Notes: generated from the letters alone by a model not told the origin. Positions 21,063-31,820 are shown, counted from the first letter of the stretch. The stretch is 64,000 nucleotides of DNA from Pectobacterium sp. A5351 (GCF_028335745.1 NZ_CP116477.1:310001-374000), one strand, 5' to 3'. Translations and numbers: made by a program.

Positions 21063-23432
21063 ATGAAGCAAATTCGTCTGTTGGCGCAGTACTATGTTGA
21101 TTTGATGGTAAAACTGGGGCTTGTCCGTTTTTCACTGCTGCTGGCCTCGGTATTGGTGCTGTTGGCGATGGTGGTGCAAATGGCCGTCACCCTGCTGCTC
21201 AGCGGGGAAGTCGAGAACATCGACGTCGTCCGTTCCATTTTCTTCGGGCTGCTGATTACGCCCTGGGCCGTTTATTTTCTCTCCGTGGTGGTGGAACAGC
21301 TCGAGGAGTCGCGCCAGCGGCTGTCGAAGCTGGTGGCGAAGCTGGAAGAAATGCGCCATCGGGATCTGGAGCTGAATGCGCAGCTTCAGGAGAACATCGC
21401 ACAGCTCAATCAGGAAATCGCTGACCGTATCAAAGCGGAAGATGCGCGTGCGCTGGTGATGAGCCGACTCAAAGACGAGATGTCCCGCCGTGAACAGGCG
21501 CAGATTGAACTGGAGCAACAGTCGGCGTTGCTGCGCTCGTTCCTCGATGCCTCGCCGGATTTGGTTTACTACCGTAACGAAGAGAAAGAATTCTCCGGCT
21601 GCAACCGGGCGATGGAGCTGTTAGTGGGCAAAAGCCAGAAGCAGCTCATTGGCCTGACGCCGCAGGATGTTTACTCCCCCGATATTGCCGAGAAAGTGAT
21701 GGAGACGGACGAAAAAGTGTTCCGTCATAACGTTTCTCTGACCTATGAACAGTGGCTGGTTTATCCCGATGGCCGTAAAGCCTGTTTTGAGCTGCGTAAG
21801 GTGCCGTTTTATGACCGGATGGGTAAACGTCACGGGTTGATGGGGTTTGGACGCGATATAACGGAGCGTAAGCGTTACCAGGACGCGTTAGAGAACGCCA
21901 GTAGGGAGAAGACCACTTTTATCTCAACAATCAGCCACGAGCTTCGTACGCCGCTTAATGGCATTGTCGGGTTAAGTCGCATCCTGCTGGATACGCAACT
22001 TGACCCTGAACAGCAAAAATACCTGAAAACCATCCACGTCAGCGCGATTACGCTGGGCAATATCTTTAACGACGTGATTGAGATGGATAAACAGGAGCGC
22101 CGCAAGGTGCAATTGGATAACCAGCCGATTGATTTCACTGGTTTTCTGGTGGATCTGGAGAATCTCGGCGGCTTGTTGGCGGAACCGAAAGGCCTGAAGC
22201 TGATTATGGATCAGCACCAGCCTCTGCCGCAGAAAGTCATTACTGACGGAACGCGCCTGCGGCAGATCCTGTGGAACCTGCTCAGTAATGCGGTGAAATT
22301 CACGCCGAAGGGTGAGAACGGCAAAAAAGGCGAAATTGTGGTGCGCGTCTGGCATGAAAAAAGCGATCGCCTGCGCTTTGAAGTGGAAGATTCCGGGATG
22401 GGCATTCCGGCGGATGAACTGGAAAAAATCTTCGCCATGTATTATCAGGTCAAAGACCAGCACGGTGGGAAGCCAGCGACAGGGACGGGAATCGGTCTTG
22501 CCGTGTCGAAGCGTCTGGCGCAGAACATGGGAGGCGATATCCAGGTTTCGAGCACGCAGGGCAAAGGCTCCTGCTTTACCCTGACGGTCATTGCGCCGAG
22601 CGTCGATGAAGCGGGAAGTGGTCTGGACGACGACGATGATTTGCCGCTACCGGCGCTGCACGTTCTGCTGGTGGAAGATATCGAACTGAACGTGGTGGTT
22701 GCGCGTTCGGTGCTGGAAAAATTGGGCAATAGCGTGGATGTCGCCATGACCGGACAGGAGGCGCTGGATATGTTCGATCCCGATGAGTTCGATCTGGTGC
22801 TGCTCGATATTCAACTGCCAGATATGACCGGGCTGGACGTCGCGCGTCAGCTGCGTTCACGCTATGGCAACCGCAGTCTGCCGCCGCTGGTGGCGCTGAC
22901 GGCGAATGTGCTGAAAGATAAACGCGAATATCTGGATGCGGGTATGGATGATGTGCTCAGCAAGCCGCTGTCGGTGCCAGCGCTGACGGCTGTCATCAAA
23001 CAATTCTGGGACACTCGCACGGTGTGGACGGAAGAACCAGTGATTGAGGAGGGGACTGAAATGGCAAAAGCAGAAGAAGATCTGCTGGATATCCCGATGC
23101 TTGAGCAGTATCTGGATTTGGTCGGGCCGAAACTGATTCATCAGAGTCTGGAAATGTTTGAACAGATGATGCCGGGCTATCTGGCGATTCTGGATTCCAA
23201 CATGACGGCGCGTGACCAGAAGGGCATTACGGAAGAAGGGCACAAAATCAAAGGGGCAGCAGGTTCAGTCGGGTTACGGCATTTGCAGCAAGTTGCTCAG
23301 CAGATTCAGACCTCATCGCTACCAGCATGGTGGGATAACGTGCAGGAATGGGTCGATGAACTTAAGCACGACTGGCGTCATGATGTTCAGGTGCTGCGTG
23401 ATTGGGTAGCAAAAGCAGAAAAAGAATCCTGA
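21063..23432 (+). CDS. arcB: ArcB, aerobic respiration control sensor kinase (tripartite hybrid)
   Basis: The 789-residue sensor has two N-terminal membrane helices (about 22-46 and 57-76), a coiled coil, and a PAS domain with Cys180 and Cys241. Those are the same positions as the redox-active cysteines of E. coli ArcB. The kinase core has His292 (TISHELRTPLNG) and the GTGIGLAVSKRL ATP lid, the receiver has Asp582 (LLDIQLPD), and the HPt domain has His727 (EEGHKIKGAAG). Quinone-sensitive phosphorelay to ArcA follows. It is about 11 residues longer than the E. coli protein. Confidence 0.97.
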   Translation: MKQIRLLAQYYVDLMVKLGLVRFSLLLASVLVLLAMVVQMAVTLLLSGEVENIDVVRSIFFGLLITPWAVYFLSVVVEQLEESRQRLSKLVAKLEEMRHRDLELNAQLQENIAQLNQEIADRIKAEDARALVMSRLKDEMSRREQAQIELEQQSALLRSFLDASPDLVYYRNEEKEFSGCNRAMELLVGKSQKQLIGLTPQDVYSPDIAEKVMETDEKVFRHNVSLTYEQWLVYPDGRKACFELRKVPFYDRMGKRHGLMGFGRDITERKRYQDALENASREKTTFISTISHELRTPLNGIVGLSRILLDTQLDPEQQKYLKTIHVSAITLGNIFNDVIEMDKQERRKVQLDNQPIDFTGFLVDLENLGGLLAEPKGLKLIMDQHQPLPQKVITDGTRLRQILWNLLSNAVKFTPKGENGKKGEIVVRVWHEKSDRLRFEVEDSGMGIPADELEKIFAMYYQVKDQHGGKPATGTGIGLAVSKRLAQNMGGDIQVSSTQGKGSCFTLTVIAPSVDEAGSGLDDDDDLPLPALHVLLVEDIELNVVVARSVLEKLGNSVDVAMTGQEALDMFDPDEFDLVLLDIQLPDMTGLDVARQLRSRYGNRSLPPLVALTANVLKDKREYLDAGMDDVLSKPLSVPALTAVIKQFWDTRTVWTEEPVIEEGTEMAKAEEDLLDIPMLEQYLDLVGPKLIHQSLEMFEQMMPGYLAILDSNMTARDQKGITEEGHKIKGAAGSVGLRHLQQVAQQIQTSSLPAWWDNVQEWVDELKHDWRHDVQVLRDWVAKAEKES

Positions 23433-23586
23433 TATGTTCTGTGCAGCCACAGGGACGTGGCGAGTGAAACGGTTAGAAAAATTTTTTCATCTCACGCGAA
23501 ATCATGCAAAAAGATGCCACATTGAGCGGGGTTTACGAGTGAAGAGGGACAGGGAATGCGAGGCTTTGCACGTTTTCATACGGTAG

Positions 23587-23700
23587 AAAAAAATGACCCC
23601 GGCCGAAGCCGGGGTGCGCGAATTATGCGCCAACACCAGGGAAAACATGCACCTGCATCTAGATTTCAGGTTTTGTAAACTCGCAAGTGCGGATATTCGT
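23587..23700 (-). ncRNA. arcZ: ArcZ small regulatory RNA
   Basis: On the minus strand, between arcB and elbB as in E. coli, the conserved 3' half is plain. CCCTGGTGTTGGCGCA (23626-23641) is the Hfq-dependent seed, followed by ATTCGCGC, a terminator stem (23596-23603 with 23608-23615) and seven T residues (23587-23593). The 5' half is diverged from the E. coli sequence I recall, so the 5' end near 23700 is approximate. ArcZ activates rpoS translation, represses several mRNAs, and in E. coli forms a loop with arcB and ArcA. Confidence 0.88.
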
Positions 23701-23702
23701 GT

Positions 23703-23736
23703 CTTAACTATGTTTCTAACTTAACTATGTTTCTAA
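23703..23736. repeat. Perfect 17-bp tandem repeat at the likely arcZ promoter
   Basis: CTTAACTATGTTTCTAA occurs at 23703-23719 and again at 23720-23736. A weaker third copy (CTTAGTTTCTAA) lies just downstream near 23743. It sits directly upstream of the predicted arcZ 5' end, so it may be a regulator-binding region or a recent slippage product. Confidence 0.7.
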
Positions 23737-23923
23737 GCAGAGCTTAGTTTCTAAGTACATCTTACAACAGTGATTAAAACCTAACTATTGTACATCTTCA
23801 TCAAGCAACAAAATAGCAAATGTAGAAATCTTTGTTACAAGAATCATTAAAATGTGTGATGTAGATTAGTGTTTGTCAATTAAAAAATCAATTAGTTGAT
23901 GTAATGAAATGAAGGAAAATATG

Positions 23924-24577
23924 ATGAAACGAGTCGGCATTGTCCTTAGTGGCTGTGGTGTTTATGACGGTTCCGAGATTCATGAAGCCGTATTGACGTT
24001 ACTTGCGCTGGATCGCGCGGGCGCAGAAGCGGTTTGCTTTGCGCCAGATAAGCCGCAATTACAGGTGGTTAATCACCTGACGGGTGACGTAACTGGTGAG
24101 AATCGCAACGTTTTAGCAGAATCGGCACGGATCGTCAGAGGAAAAATTCAGCCGCTTTCTACCGCGAATACAGAAGATTTAGATGCGCTGATTGTGCCCG
24201 GTGGTTTTGGTGCTGCGAAAAATTTAAGCGACTTTGCGACGCAAGGAACGACATGTCAGATCGATGAAGCGCTGCAATTGCTCACACAGGAAATTTATAA
24301 GCAAAATAAACCAATTGGTTTTATTTGCATCTCACCTGCGCTCCTGCCGAAGATTTTGGGTGAACCTGTACGCATAACTATTGGTAACGATATTGACACC
24401 GCTGAAGCGGTTGAAGAGATGGGCGGCATCCATGTTGTTTGTCCGGTCGATGATATCGTGGTTGATGCGGAACATAAAATCGTGACGACACCGGCTTACA
24501 TGCTGGCTAACTCCATCAGCGAAGCGGCAAAAGGCATTGATAAGCTCGTAGCCCGCGTTTTGGATCTCACCGAATGA
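23924..24577 (+). CDS. elbB: ElbB, DJ-1/PfpI-superfamily glyoxalase-like protein
   Basis: The 217-residue protein of the DJ-1/PfpI superfamily has the nucleophile-elbow cysteine at 135 ([12 protein letters not shown]) and the conserved [15 protein letters not shown] and [10 protein letters not shown] segments. E. coli ElbB has weak glyoxalase activity, and its name comes from a link with isoprenoid synthesis; the in vivo role is unclear. AAGGA at 23912-23916 supports starts at 23921 or 23924; 23924 matches the family N-terminus. mtgA overlaps its end by 4 nt. Confidence 0.92.
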   Translation: MKRVGIVLSGCGVYDGSEIHEAVLTLLALDRAGAEAVCFAPDKPQLQVVNHLTGDVTGENRNVLAESARIVRGKIQPLSTANTEDLDALIVPGGFGAAKNLSDFATQGTTCQIDEALQLLTQEIYKQNKPIGFICISPALLPKILGEPVRITIGNDIDTAEAVEEMGGIHVVCPVDDIVVDAEHKIVTTPAYMLANSISEAAKGIDKLVARVLDLTE

Positions 24578-25308
24578 GGTGGAGCAGAGGGCGTGGAGGC
24601 GTGCTAACGTGGCTGAAGCGTCTGATTGTTCGCAGTGTGCTGGTCGTCATCGGTGCGTGGCTGGGTGGCATCCTGCTGTTTTCCTTCCTGCCAGTGCCGT
24701 TCTCTGCGGTGATGGCCGACAGGCAAATCAGCGCATGGCTAAAAGGCGAATTCTCCTATGTTGCCCATTCTGACTGGGTTTCGATGGAGGAAATTGCACC
24801 GGAAATGGCGCTGGCGGTGATAGCGGCGGAAGACCAAAAATTCCCTCAACATTGGGGCTTCGATCTGGATGCGATTGGTCAGGCATTGAAGCACAACGAG
24901 CGCAATACACAGCGGATTCGCGGTGCTTCTACGCTCTCACAGCAGATGGTGAAGAATCTGTTCCTGTGGGATGGACGTAGCTGGGTACGTAAGGGGCTTG
25001 AAGCGGGGATTACCACCGGGGTGGAGCTGGTCTGGACAAAACGGCGGATCCTGACCGTGTATCTGAATATCGCCGAATTTGGCCCCGGTATCTTTGGCGT
25101 GGAAGCGGCTGCCAGACGTTATTTCAACAAGCCAGCCAGCAGGCTGGCGGCAAGCGAGTCCGCCTTGCTGGCGGCGGTGCTGCCTAACCCTATTCGCTTT
25201 CGTGCGAATGCCCCCTCCGGCTATGTTATTCAACGCCAGCAGTGGATTTTGCGTCAGATGAGACAGATGGGCGGCGACGCATTTTTGCGAGATAACGATC
25301 TGTTGTGA
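24574..25308 (+). CDS. mtgA: MtgA, monofunctional peptidoglycan glycosyltransferase
   Basis: The 244-residue protein has one N-terminal membrane helix (about 17-38) and a GT51 domain with catalytic Glu86 in [14 protein letters not shown], the GASTLSQQ motif and [15 protein letters not shown]. It polymerises lipid II into glycan strands at the outer face of the inner membrane. It starts inside the last codons of elbB (ATGA overlap), indicating translational coupling in an elbB-mtgA unit. Confidence 0.96.
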   Translation: MRWSRGRGGVLTWLKRLIVRSVLVVIGAWLGGILLFSFLPVPFSAVMADRQISAWLKGEFSYVAHSDWVSMEEIAPEMALAVIAAEDQKFPQHWGFDLDAIGQALKHNERNTQRIRGASTLSQQMVKNLFLWDGRSWVRKGLEAGITTGVELVWTKRRILTVYLNIAEFGPGIFGVEAAARRYFNKPASRLAASESALLAAVLPNPIRFRANAPSGYVIQRQQWILRQMRQMGGDAFLRDNDLL

Positions 25309-25414
25309 GAAATCAATTTGTTGTGAGATAACAATCTGAATTAATAAGTGTTCTTCGTTAGTATACCGAGGAATTTTTGCGTTAACGGTCGTGTTTTCGA
25401 CATCAGGAGAAAGT

Positions 25415-26710
25415 ATGCGGTTACGTTATTGGTCAGGTTTACTGGTTGCACTGTGTTGTGTGGCTTCCGTTGCCCGTGCGGATGCGGAGCCTAAAGCGTC
25501 ACCCCCCGATAATCCCTACGCCTTCTTGCAGCAGCCTCAGCTATCCTCGGTAAAACAGCAGTTACAACAGAAAACGGAAAAGCCGCAGACGCGCATGGCG
25601 TATGAGCAACTCATTTCAGAAGCCGATCGTGCACTGAAAATTGAGAACCCTAGCGTGACGGGAAAAAAATCCACGCCCCCTAGCGGTTCAAAACATGATT
25701 ATTTGAGCCTCAGCGCCTACTGGTGGCCCGATCCCGACAAAGCTGATGGTTTGCCCTGGATTCGTCGTGATGGGCAGGTAAACCCTGCCAGTAAGGATGA
25801 AGAGACTGACGGGGTTAGGCTGGCAAAATTCACCGCCCAAACGCAGGCGTTGACGTTGGCGTGGTATTTCTCTGGCAAACAGGCTTATGCCGATAAGGCC
25901 ATCTCGATGATCCGTACCTGGTTTATCGACCCCGCTACGCGCATGAACCCTAATCTCGATTTCGCGCAAGGTGTGCCGGGCATCGCGCCGGGCAGAGGGG
26001 CGGGTGTATTGGACGGACGCTATTTTTCCACCCGCATTGTCGATTCCCTGATTATGCTGCGTCACGCTCCGGGCTGGACGACGCAGGATGAGCAACAGAT
26101 GCAGAAATGGATGAGCGATTATCTGCACTGGCTGCAAACCAGCAAGCTGGGGAAAAAAGAGGCAACGGCCCAGAACAACCACGGTAGCTGGTATACCGTA
26201 CAGGTAGCGGGAATTGCCTGGTATCTGGGAAAAATCGACGTGGTGAAGTCTATGGCGCAATTGCAGCGGGAAAAACTGGATCACCAGTTGCTGCCGGATG
26301 GTTCTCAGCCGGAGGAACTGGCGCGCACTCGCTCTTTCCATTACAGCTACTTCAACCTTCAGGCGATAACGGATATGGCGATGTTGGCTTCGCGTGTCGG
26401 GGAGAATATCTGGCAATACCACACGCCGAAGGGCAGCAGTGTGATAAAGGCGCTGGATTTTATGGCACCGTATCTGGATGAAAACAAGGCGTGGCCGCGC
26501 AAGACGATGGACAGACAAAGCAGCCGTCTCATTCCTCTGCTATTGCAGGCGGAGCACGGTTTGAAAACACCGCGTTACCAGACGCAAATCAGGCAGGCGG
26601 GCTTTGCGGAGTTACTTACTGGTGCTGCCAGCGCGCGAGATAAAGAACCGAGCCATGTCAGCGTAGAAACCCGCCGTGCGCTCTGGTTGCTGAATCCTGC
26701 TACACCATAA
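25415..26710 (+). CDS. Secreted alginate-lyase-family protein (PL5-like fold)
   Basis: The 431-residue protein has a signal peptide (about 1-22, ending SVARA). It carries the alginate-lyase superfamily domain (PF05426 type), recognisable from LSAYWWPDP, the TWFIDPATRMNPNLDFAQ region and NNHGSWYTVQ. In that domain the Asn-His pair and downstream Tyr/Arg act in beta-elimination of uronate chains. The real substrate is unproven; family members in plant-associated bacteria could act on other polyuronates. The start is set by AGGAGA at 25405-25410. A frame extending 8 codons upstream is less likely. Confidence 0.82.
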   Translation: MRLRYWSGLLVALCCVASVARADAEPKASPPDNPYAFLQQPQLSSVKQQLQQKTEKPQTRMAYEQLISEADRALKIENPSVTGKKSTPPSGSKHDYLSLSAYWWPDPDKADGLPWIRRDGQVNPASKDEETDGVRLAKFTAQTQALTLAWYFSGKQAYADKAISMIRTWFIDPATRMNPNLDFAQGVPGIAPGRGAGVLDGRYFSTRIVDSLIMLRHAPGWTTQDEQQMQKWMSDYLHWLQTSKLGKKEATAQNNHGSWYTVQVAGIAWYLGKIDVVKSMAQLQREKLDHQLLPDGSQPEELARTRSFHYSYFNLQAITDMAMLASRVGENIWQYHTPKGSSVIKALDFMAPYLDENKAWPRKTMDRQSSRLIPLLLQAEHGLKTPRYQTQIRQAGFAELLTGAASARDKEPSHVSVETRRALWLLNPATP

Positions 26711-26781
26711 TTTGGTTGTCCCTGATTCCATCGGGTGACGATACGTGCCTGCCGAACCACAATAAAAACGTGCAAAGATAA

Positions 26782-26813
26782 AAAAACCGCTGATGTCTTC
26801 ATCAGCGGTTTTT
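26782..26813. terminator. Bidirectional terminator between the lyase-like gene and dolP
   Basis: A 14-bp stem (26782-26795 with 26800-26813) with a 4-nt TCTT loop has A-runs and T-runs on both sides. The two flanking genes converge on it. Confidence 0.92.
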
Positions 26814-26851
26814 GTTTTTAAAAAGAAAAATGTATTAAATAAATCAAAACG

Positions 26852-27424
26852 TTATTGCAGGTAGGTAAAGGCCGTCGTTACGTGTTTCACACCGCCAACC
26901 TTACTGGCGATTTCTGCGGCGGAAGCGCCTTCACGCTGTGTCACCAGACCTAACAGGAAGACTTCGCCGTTTTCCGTTGTGACTTTTACGTTAGAGGATT
27001 TAACCGTGTCGCTTGCCAGAATCTGTGAGCGAACCTTGGTGGTGATCCAGGTATCCATGGAGGCGGTTCCCATTGAGACTGGGGTGCCTTGACGTATTTC
27101 GTTGTAGACTTCGGCTGCACCTTCCACGCCAAGGGCAATTTGCTTAGCCCGGTTTGCCATTTCTGTGTTCGGAGCTTGCCCTGTTAACAAGACTTTCCCC
27201 TGATAAGCCGTCGCAATGATACGGGCTTCTTTTTTCAGCTGCTCGTCTTTGCTGATTGCATTCGTCACGCGGACTTCCAGTGTGCCATCGTCAACCTGCG
27301 TGCCAACAGTACGCGGGTCTGTGGCTGTTTTGGTCGCCACGGCACTGCCAACCGCAACAACCCCGACACAGCCTTGTAGCAGCAGGGCGATAGACAGCAC
27401 GGCAAATGCAGAACTTATCCTCAT
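26852..27424 (-). CDS. dolP: DolP (YraP), outer-membrane lipoprotein with two BON domains
   Basis: The 190-residue lipoprotein has a lipobox LLLQGC (lipidated Cys near residue 18) and two BON domains (about 45-110 and 122-190), the second ending in HVTTAFTYLQ. DolP binds anionic phospholipids, sits at the division site, and supports outer-membrane integrity and amidase regulation. The start at 27424 has GAAGGAG upstream; an in-frame start 5 codons earlier overlaps that site. diaA lies just upstream, 11 nt away. Confidence 0.95.
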   Translation of the reverse strand: MRISSAFAVLSIALLLQGCVGVVAVGSAVATKTATDPRTVGTQVDDGTLEVRVTNAISKDEQLKKEARIIATAYQGKVLLTGQAPNTEMANRAKQIALGVEGAAEVYNEIRQGTPVSMGTASMDTWITTKVRSQILASDTVKSSNVKVTTENGEVFLLGLVTQREGASAAEIASKVGGVKHVTTAFTYLQ

Positions 27425-27435
27425 GTAGTGCTCCT

Positions 27436-28026
27436 TCAATCGTTCTGGTGTGGAAAAAGTGTGTTATCAATCAAATCGCACAGGCAATTTACTGTCAGCA
27501 TGTGCATTTCCTGAATACGGGCGCTGCGGTGTGACGGGATGCGAATCTCCACATCCTGTGGCCCGAGCAGCCCAGCCAGTTCTCCGCCATCGTAGCCAGT
27601 CAGGGCGACAATCGTCATGTCGCGGGTAACAGCAGACTCTACGGCTTTAACAATATCGCGGCTATTGCCACGGGTTGATATCGCCAGTAATACGTCGCCT
27701 GCCTGACCTAATGCTCTGACTTGTTTGGCATAGACCTCTTCATGCAAGCGATCATTTGCTATCGCAGTTAAGACCACATTATCCGCATTAAGTGCGATGG
27801 CCGGTAAACTAGGGCGTTCCGCCTCGAAGCGGTTAATCATGCTGGCAGCAAAATGCTGCGAATTGGCTGCCGATGTTCCGTTACCACAGCACAGAATCTT
27901 GTTACCGTTCAGCAGAGACTGCACCATCGCAATTGCGCCACGGGAAATGGCGTCTGGCAAGGCTTCTGCCGCTGCAATCTGCGTTTGAATACTCTCGGTA
28001 AAACAAACTTTTATTCTATCCAGCAC
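27436..28026 (-). CDS. diaA: DiaA, DnaA initiator-associating protein
   Basis: The 196-residue SIS-domain protein has [20 protein letters not shown] (phosphosugar-type loop), [11 protein letters not shown] and [13 protein letters not shown]. DiaA is a homotetramer that binds several DnaA molecules and promotes initiation at oriC. The start codon appears to be GTG. Length and N-terminus match E. coli DiaA. It lies in the conserved lpoA-yraN-diaA-dolP cluster. Confidence 0.95.
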   Translation of the reverse strand: MLDRIKVCFTESIQTQIAAAEALPDAISRGAIAMVQSLLNGNKILCCGNGTSAANSQHFAASMINRFEAERPSLPAIALNADNVVLTAIANDRLHEEVYAKQVRALGQAGDVLLAISTRGNSRDIVKAVESAVTRDMTIVALTGYDGGELAGLLGPQDVEIRIPSHRSARIQEMHMLTVNCLCDLIDNTLFPHQND

Positions 28027-28066
28027 GTTGAGTTAACCTACGTAAATTAAAATTCATAAGGATGAA

Positions 28067-28486
28067 TTATCCCTGAGCGGCAAAGGCGTTCGGTAGCCAG
28101 TCGAATTGGTCGCCCGTAATGGCCAGCACGTCAAAACGGCAGTCTACCGTGTCAAAACTGGCACCTCGCTGTGCCAACCACACGGCGGCGGCATGCAGCA
28201 ACCGCTGCTGTTTGCGTCGGGTGATGCTGGCTGCCGCATCGCCAAACTGGGCGTTGCGCCGATAGCGCACTTCAACAAACACCCAGATATGACGGTCACG
28301 CATAATTAAGTCCAACTCACCGCCGCGTAGCGTAACATTTGCGGCGGTGAAGGTCAGACCCGCGCGTTCAAGATAACGACGGGCTTGTTGTTCATAAACT
28401 GCGCCAGCGGCCCGCTGATTCAGAGAACCGGTACCAACTGACCCTGGCGATATTGCTGCCAGGTTAACTGCCGATTGATAGTGCAA
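28067..28486 (-). CDS. yraN: YraN, UPF0102 nuclease-like protein
   Basis: The 139-residue protein of UPF0102 has the endonuclease-like motif [22 protein letters not shown] (residues about 55-76), with the D...EVK/R pattern of the PD-(D/E)XK superfamily. Its biochemical role is not established. The predicted start lies 67 nt inside the end of lpoA. The first 20 or so residues are not conserved in the family, so a later start is possible, but no better codon is obvious. Confidence 0.88.
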   Translation of the reverse strand: MHYQSAVNLAAISPGSVGTGSLNQRAAGAVYEQQARRYLERAGLTFTAANVTLRGGELDLIMRDRHIWVFVEVRYRRNAQFGDAAASITRRKQQRLLHAAAVWLAQRGASFDTVDCRFDVLAITGDQFDWLPNAFAAQG

Positions 28487-30438
28487 TCCGGCCCTGCGCT
28501 TAACATGCCTGTTGCGCCGGGAATCTGGTGACCCGGAATCTGGCGCATTTCACCAAAGTGGCTGGCCAGCGTCCAGGCATCCATCCCCATGGCATACAGG
28601 CGGACTAATGAGTAATCGTTTTTAAACTGGCTGCTGACCTGCTGCATCAGTGCTGGGTTCGCGCCTGCTAACAGCGGGATATCGCTGAACTGCAACCCTT
28701 CCATTTCAAGGCGGAAATCAGGGCCTAATCCAGCCTGGAAGCTACGTGAGCTGGCATAAAGCGCTGGGCGTGCGTGTGAAGTGGTACGCATATCGATCAT
28801 CGGCTTAATCAGCGCCAGCTCGTCTGGCGTTGCGATGATGTAGACCGCATCGATATTGCCACTAACGGATGAGCTGACCGTCGGTTGAACCTGTGAAGGA
28901 ATCGTTAAGCCTCCGATGGTGGTGCCCGGTTGCGCTTGCTGTTGCGACACGCTAACCGGCTGGCCGCTCAGGCTTAAACCTGCGCCGCTATTGATGGCCT
29001 GCTTTAGCTCCGCCGTGTTGCCAAAGCGCTGTTGCAGAGGGTTGGCACTGCTTTGTTGGTTCCAGGCTTGAGCAAATGCATTAACGATACGGTCGCCCAG
29101 CGCACCGCGAGGCGCCAAGACCAACGGCTGCTGTTTACCCTGCTGGTGGATAAATTTTGCCGCGTCTCTGGCTTCATCTTCCGGAGAGAGCGCGAAGTAA
29201 CAGATGTTAGGGCTATTTTCGACGTGTTCCGGCTGGTTCAATGCCAAAATATTCAGCGGCGATTGGCTGTTCGCCAACTGATCTACTTCATTTTTCAGTA
29301 GAGGGCCGATGACCAGCGATGCGCCATCTTGCTGTGCCTGTGTGAGAATATTCGCCAGCGGCTGTGAAGAGGTGTCATACACTTTGACTGGAAGCGAACT
29401 GGACAGCCCAGCGCTTGTTGCCTGTGCTTCCAGTGCTGGTGTCGGAGAGGTGACTGCCTGATCGCTGTACGTCGCGGGGGATTGGGTATTCTGACCCTCT
29501 GACGCCGGGGTTACCTGTTCTGCTTGCGTGGTATCCGCCGAAGGTGCAGCAGGGGCAGATATGGCCGCTGTGGCTATCTGACCGTTCTTGGCCGTGTTAA
29601 AACCTTGCTGAATGGCATTAGCAAAAACCTGCGCCTGACCGTTAAGTGGTAACAGCAGCGCGATGCTGTTCACCGATGACTGCTGGTAGTTGAGTACTTG
29701 ATTCAACTGTGTAGGCAGCGTTTTCGCCGCAGGATGATGCGGGTAGCGGGTCTGCCAGTCCTGAATCGCACTCTTTAACTGATCGGGAGAAGTCCGGTTG
29801 TCCTGATAGTTATTGAGTAGATCGACCCAGCCTTGCAGCACATTTTCATTCGCATTAATCAGCAGCGAGCTGGACTCCTGCGGTGACATTTGCGTCAACG
29901 TCAGCCAGGTCTGATCGAGATTGATCTGATGTTCGTCGCCTTTCAACTGCGGCTCTTGAGCGATATAGGCGCGCAGTAGCTCAATGGAAGGACGCCCTTG
30001 CGCGGTTTTGATCTGCGCCTGGTAATAACGTTGCTTCTGCTGATCGGAAAGCGCGCCCACATCAAGCTGGCTCAGTGCTGCCTTGGCCGCATTCATGCTG
30101 TTTTGTGCAACAGACAGTTCCGCGCTAAGTAGTTGTTGTTCTTGTTTTTGCGCCGAGCTTAATTTTTCTGGCAGCGTGTTGAACTGCTGGCTTGCCTGAG
30201 GGGCTTTCCCTTCCTGTAACAGGGAACGAATAGCAAGTAATTGCCAGTCAGCCTTGTTATTATCGCTACTTTGCTGCATCTGTTGCAGATAATAATCGGA
30301 TGATGCGTCGGCTTTGCCCTGAACCTCGGGTGGTGGGCTCTGCGGGGCGTGACTTGGACAGCCTGCGAGAAACAGTGCCGCTAACAAAACAGGGATAACA
30401 CGCCCTGCCTGGGTACGGACGAAATGAAAGGGAAGCAT
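28420..30438 (-). CDS. lpoA: LpoA, outer-membrane lipoprotein activator of PBP1a
   Basis: The 672-residue lipoprotein has a signal sequence and lipobox LFLAGC near residue 27. A helical TPR-like N-terminal domain (about 35-255) and a C-terminal periplasmic-binding-protein-like domain follow. The C-terminal domain is interrupted by a low-complexity Ala/Pro/Thr/Gln-rich stretch at about 290-345. LpoA spans from the outer membrane to stimulate PBP1a (MrcA) peptidoglycan synthesis. It is divergent from rsmI with a 61-bp gap, as in E. coli. Confidence 0.95.
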   Translation of the reverse strand: MLPFHFVRTQAGRVIPVLLAALFLAGCPSHAPQSPPPEVQGKADASSDYYLQQMQQSSDNNKADWQLLAIRSLLQEGKAPQASQQFNTLPEKLSSAQKQEQQLLSAELSVAQNSMNAAKAALSQLDVGALSDQQKQRYYQAQIKTAQGRPSIELLRAYIAQEPQLKGDEHQINLDQTWLTLTQMSPQESSSLLINANENVLQGWVDLLNNYQDNRTSPDQLKSAIQDWQTRYPHHPAAKTLPTQLNQVLNYQQSSVNSIALLLPLNGQAQVFANAIQQGFNTAKNGQIATAAISAPAAPSADTTQAEQVTPASEGQNTQSPATYSDQAVTSPTPALEAQATSAGLSSSLPVKVYDTSSQPLANILTQAQQDGASLVIGPLLKNEVDQLANSQSPLNILALNQPEHVENSPNICYFALSPEDEARDAAKFIHQQGKQQPLVLAPRGALGDRIVNAFAQAWNQQSSANPLQQRFGNTAELKQAINSGAGLSLSGQPVSVSQQQAQPGTTIGGLTIPSQVQPTVSSSVSGNIDAVYIIATPDELALIKPMIDMRTTSHARPALYASSRSFQAGLGPDFRLEMEGLQFSDIPLLAGANPALMQQVSSQFKNDYSLVRLYAMGMDAWTLASHFGEMRQIPGHQIPGATGMLSAGPDCTINRQLTWQQYRQGQLVPVL

Positions 30439-30499
30439 ACTGTATCCAGTGATTTTTTTTAAAGATGCTCAATATTAAATCGGCAACCCGGATGAAACA

Positions 30500-31387
30500 A
30501 TGAATCAAGACCAACAAGCAGACATTTCTGCATCTACCCTCTACATTGTCCCCACGCCAATCGGCAATCTGGGTGACATCACGCAGCGTGCGCTGGCGGT
30601 ATTGGCGAGCGTTGATCTGATCGCCGCAGAGGATACCCGCCATACCGGTCTGCTGTTACAACATTTTGCGATTAATGCGCGACTGTTCGCATTACACGAT
30701 CACAACGAGCAACAAAAAGCGGATGTGTTACTGGCTAAATTGCAGTCAGGGCAAAGCATCGCGCTGGTTTCAGATGCGGGTACGCCGCTGATTAACGACC
30801 CCGGTTACCATTTAGTTCGGCGCTGCCGCGAAGCGGGCGTTCGCGTGGTGCCGCTACCGGGCGCATGCGCGGCGATAACGGCGCTCTCCGCGTCTGGCTT
30901 GGCGTCTGACCGCTTTTGCTATGAAGGTTTTCTTCCTGCCAAGACCAAGGCGCGTAAAGATACGCTACGCGATCTGGGGGAAGAACCCCGTACGCTGATT
31001 TTCTATGAATCCACCCATCGCCTTTTGGACAGCCTACAAGATATCAGCGAAGTGCTGGGGGTCGATCGCTATGTCGTATTAGCGCGTGAAATCACCAAAA
31101 CCTGGGAGTCGATTCACGGCGCGCCCGTGGGTGAACTGCTGGCCTGGGTGAAAGAAGATGAGAATCGGCGCAAAGGGGAAATGGTGCTGATTGTGGAAGG
31201 GCATCAGGCTGATGACAGCGCGCTGTCGGCGGAAGCGTTGCGCACGCTGACGCTATTACGCGCCGAGCTGCCCCTGAAGAAAGCGGCGGCGCTGGCGGCG
31301 GAGATTCATGGCGTGAAGAAGAACGCACTTTACCGCTATGGGCTGGAGCAAGAAGGCGATAGCGGTGAATCGGGGGATGACAAGTAG
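30500..31387 (+). CDS. rsmI: RsmI, 16S rRNA C1402 2'-O-methyltransferase
   Basis: The 295-residue SAM-dependent methyltransferase of the tetrapyrrole-methylase fold has [37 protein letters not shown] and the CYEGFLPAK segment. With RsmH it makes m4Cm1402 in 16S rRNA. It is divergent from lpoA. Its last codons overlap the rnpB promoter region. Confidence 0.96.
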   Translation: MNQDQQADISASTLYIVPTPIGNLGDITQRALAVLASVDLIAAEDTRHTGLLLQHFAINARLFALHDHNEQQKADVLLAKLQSGQSIALVSDAGTPLINDPGYHLVRRCREAGVRVVPLPGACAAITALSASGLASDRFCYEGFLPAKTKARKDTLRDLGEEPRTLIFYESTHRLLDSLQDISEVLGVDRYVVLAREITKTWESIHGAPVGELLAWVKEDENRRKGEMVLIVEGHQADDSALSAEALRTLTLLRAELPLKKAAALAAEIHGVKKNALYRYGLEQEGDSGESGDDK

Positions 31388-31405
31388 GGCAATTTGCCCT
31401 ATCAT
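31377..31405 (+). promoter_or_regulatory. rnpB promoter
   Basis: ATGACA at 31377-31382 (-35) and TATCAT at 31400-31405 (-10) are separated by 17 bp. They place the start about 8 nt downstream, at the expected rnpB 5' end. The -35 box lies within the end of rsmI. Confidence 0.7.
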
Positions 31406-31412
31406 CCGCGCC

Positions 31413-31790
<378 letters not shown>

Positions 31791-31796
31791 CATCAT

Positions 31797-31820
31797 AAAA
31801 CCCCGCTTCGGCGGGGTTTT
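31797..31820 (+). terminator. First rnpB terminator
   Basis: A perfect 10-bp stem (31797-31806 with 31811-31820) with a TTCG tetraloop ends in TTTTGCTTT. Copies follow in each downstream repeat. Confidence 0.92.

Noticed and set aside
25688..26518. Open frame antisense to the alginate-lyase-like gene (276 codons)
   Set aside because: The sense frame has a signal peptide, ribosome site and family motifs; the antisense frame has none.
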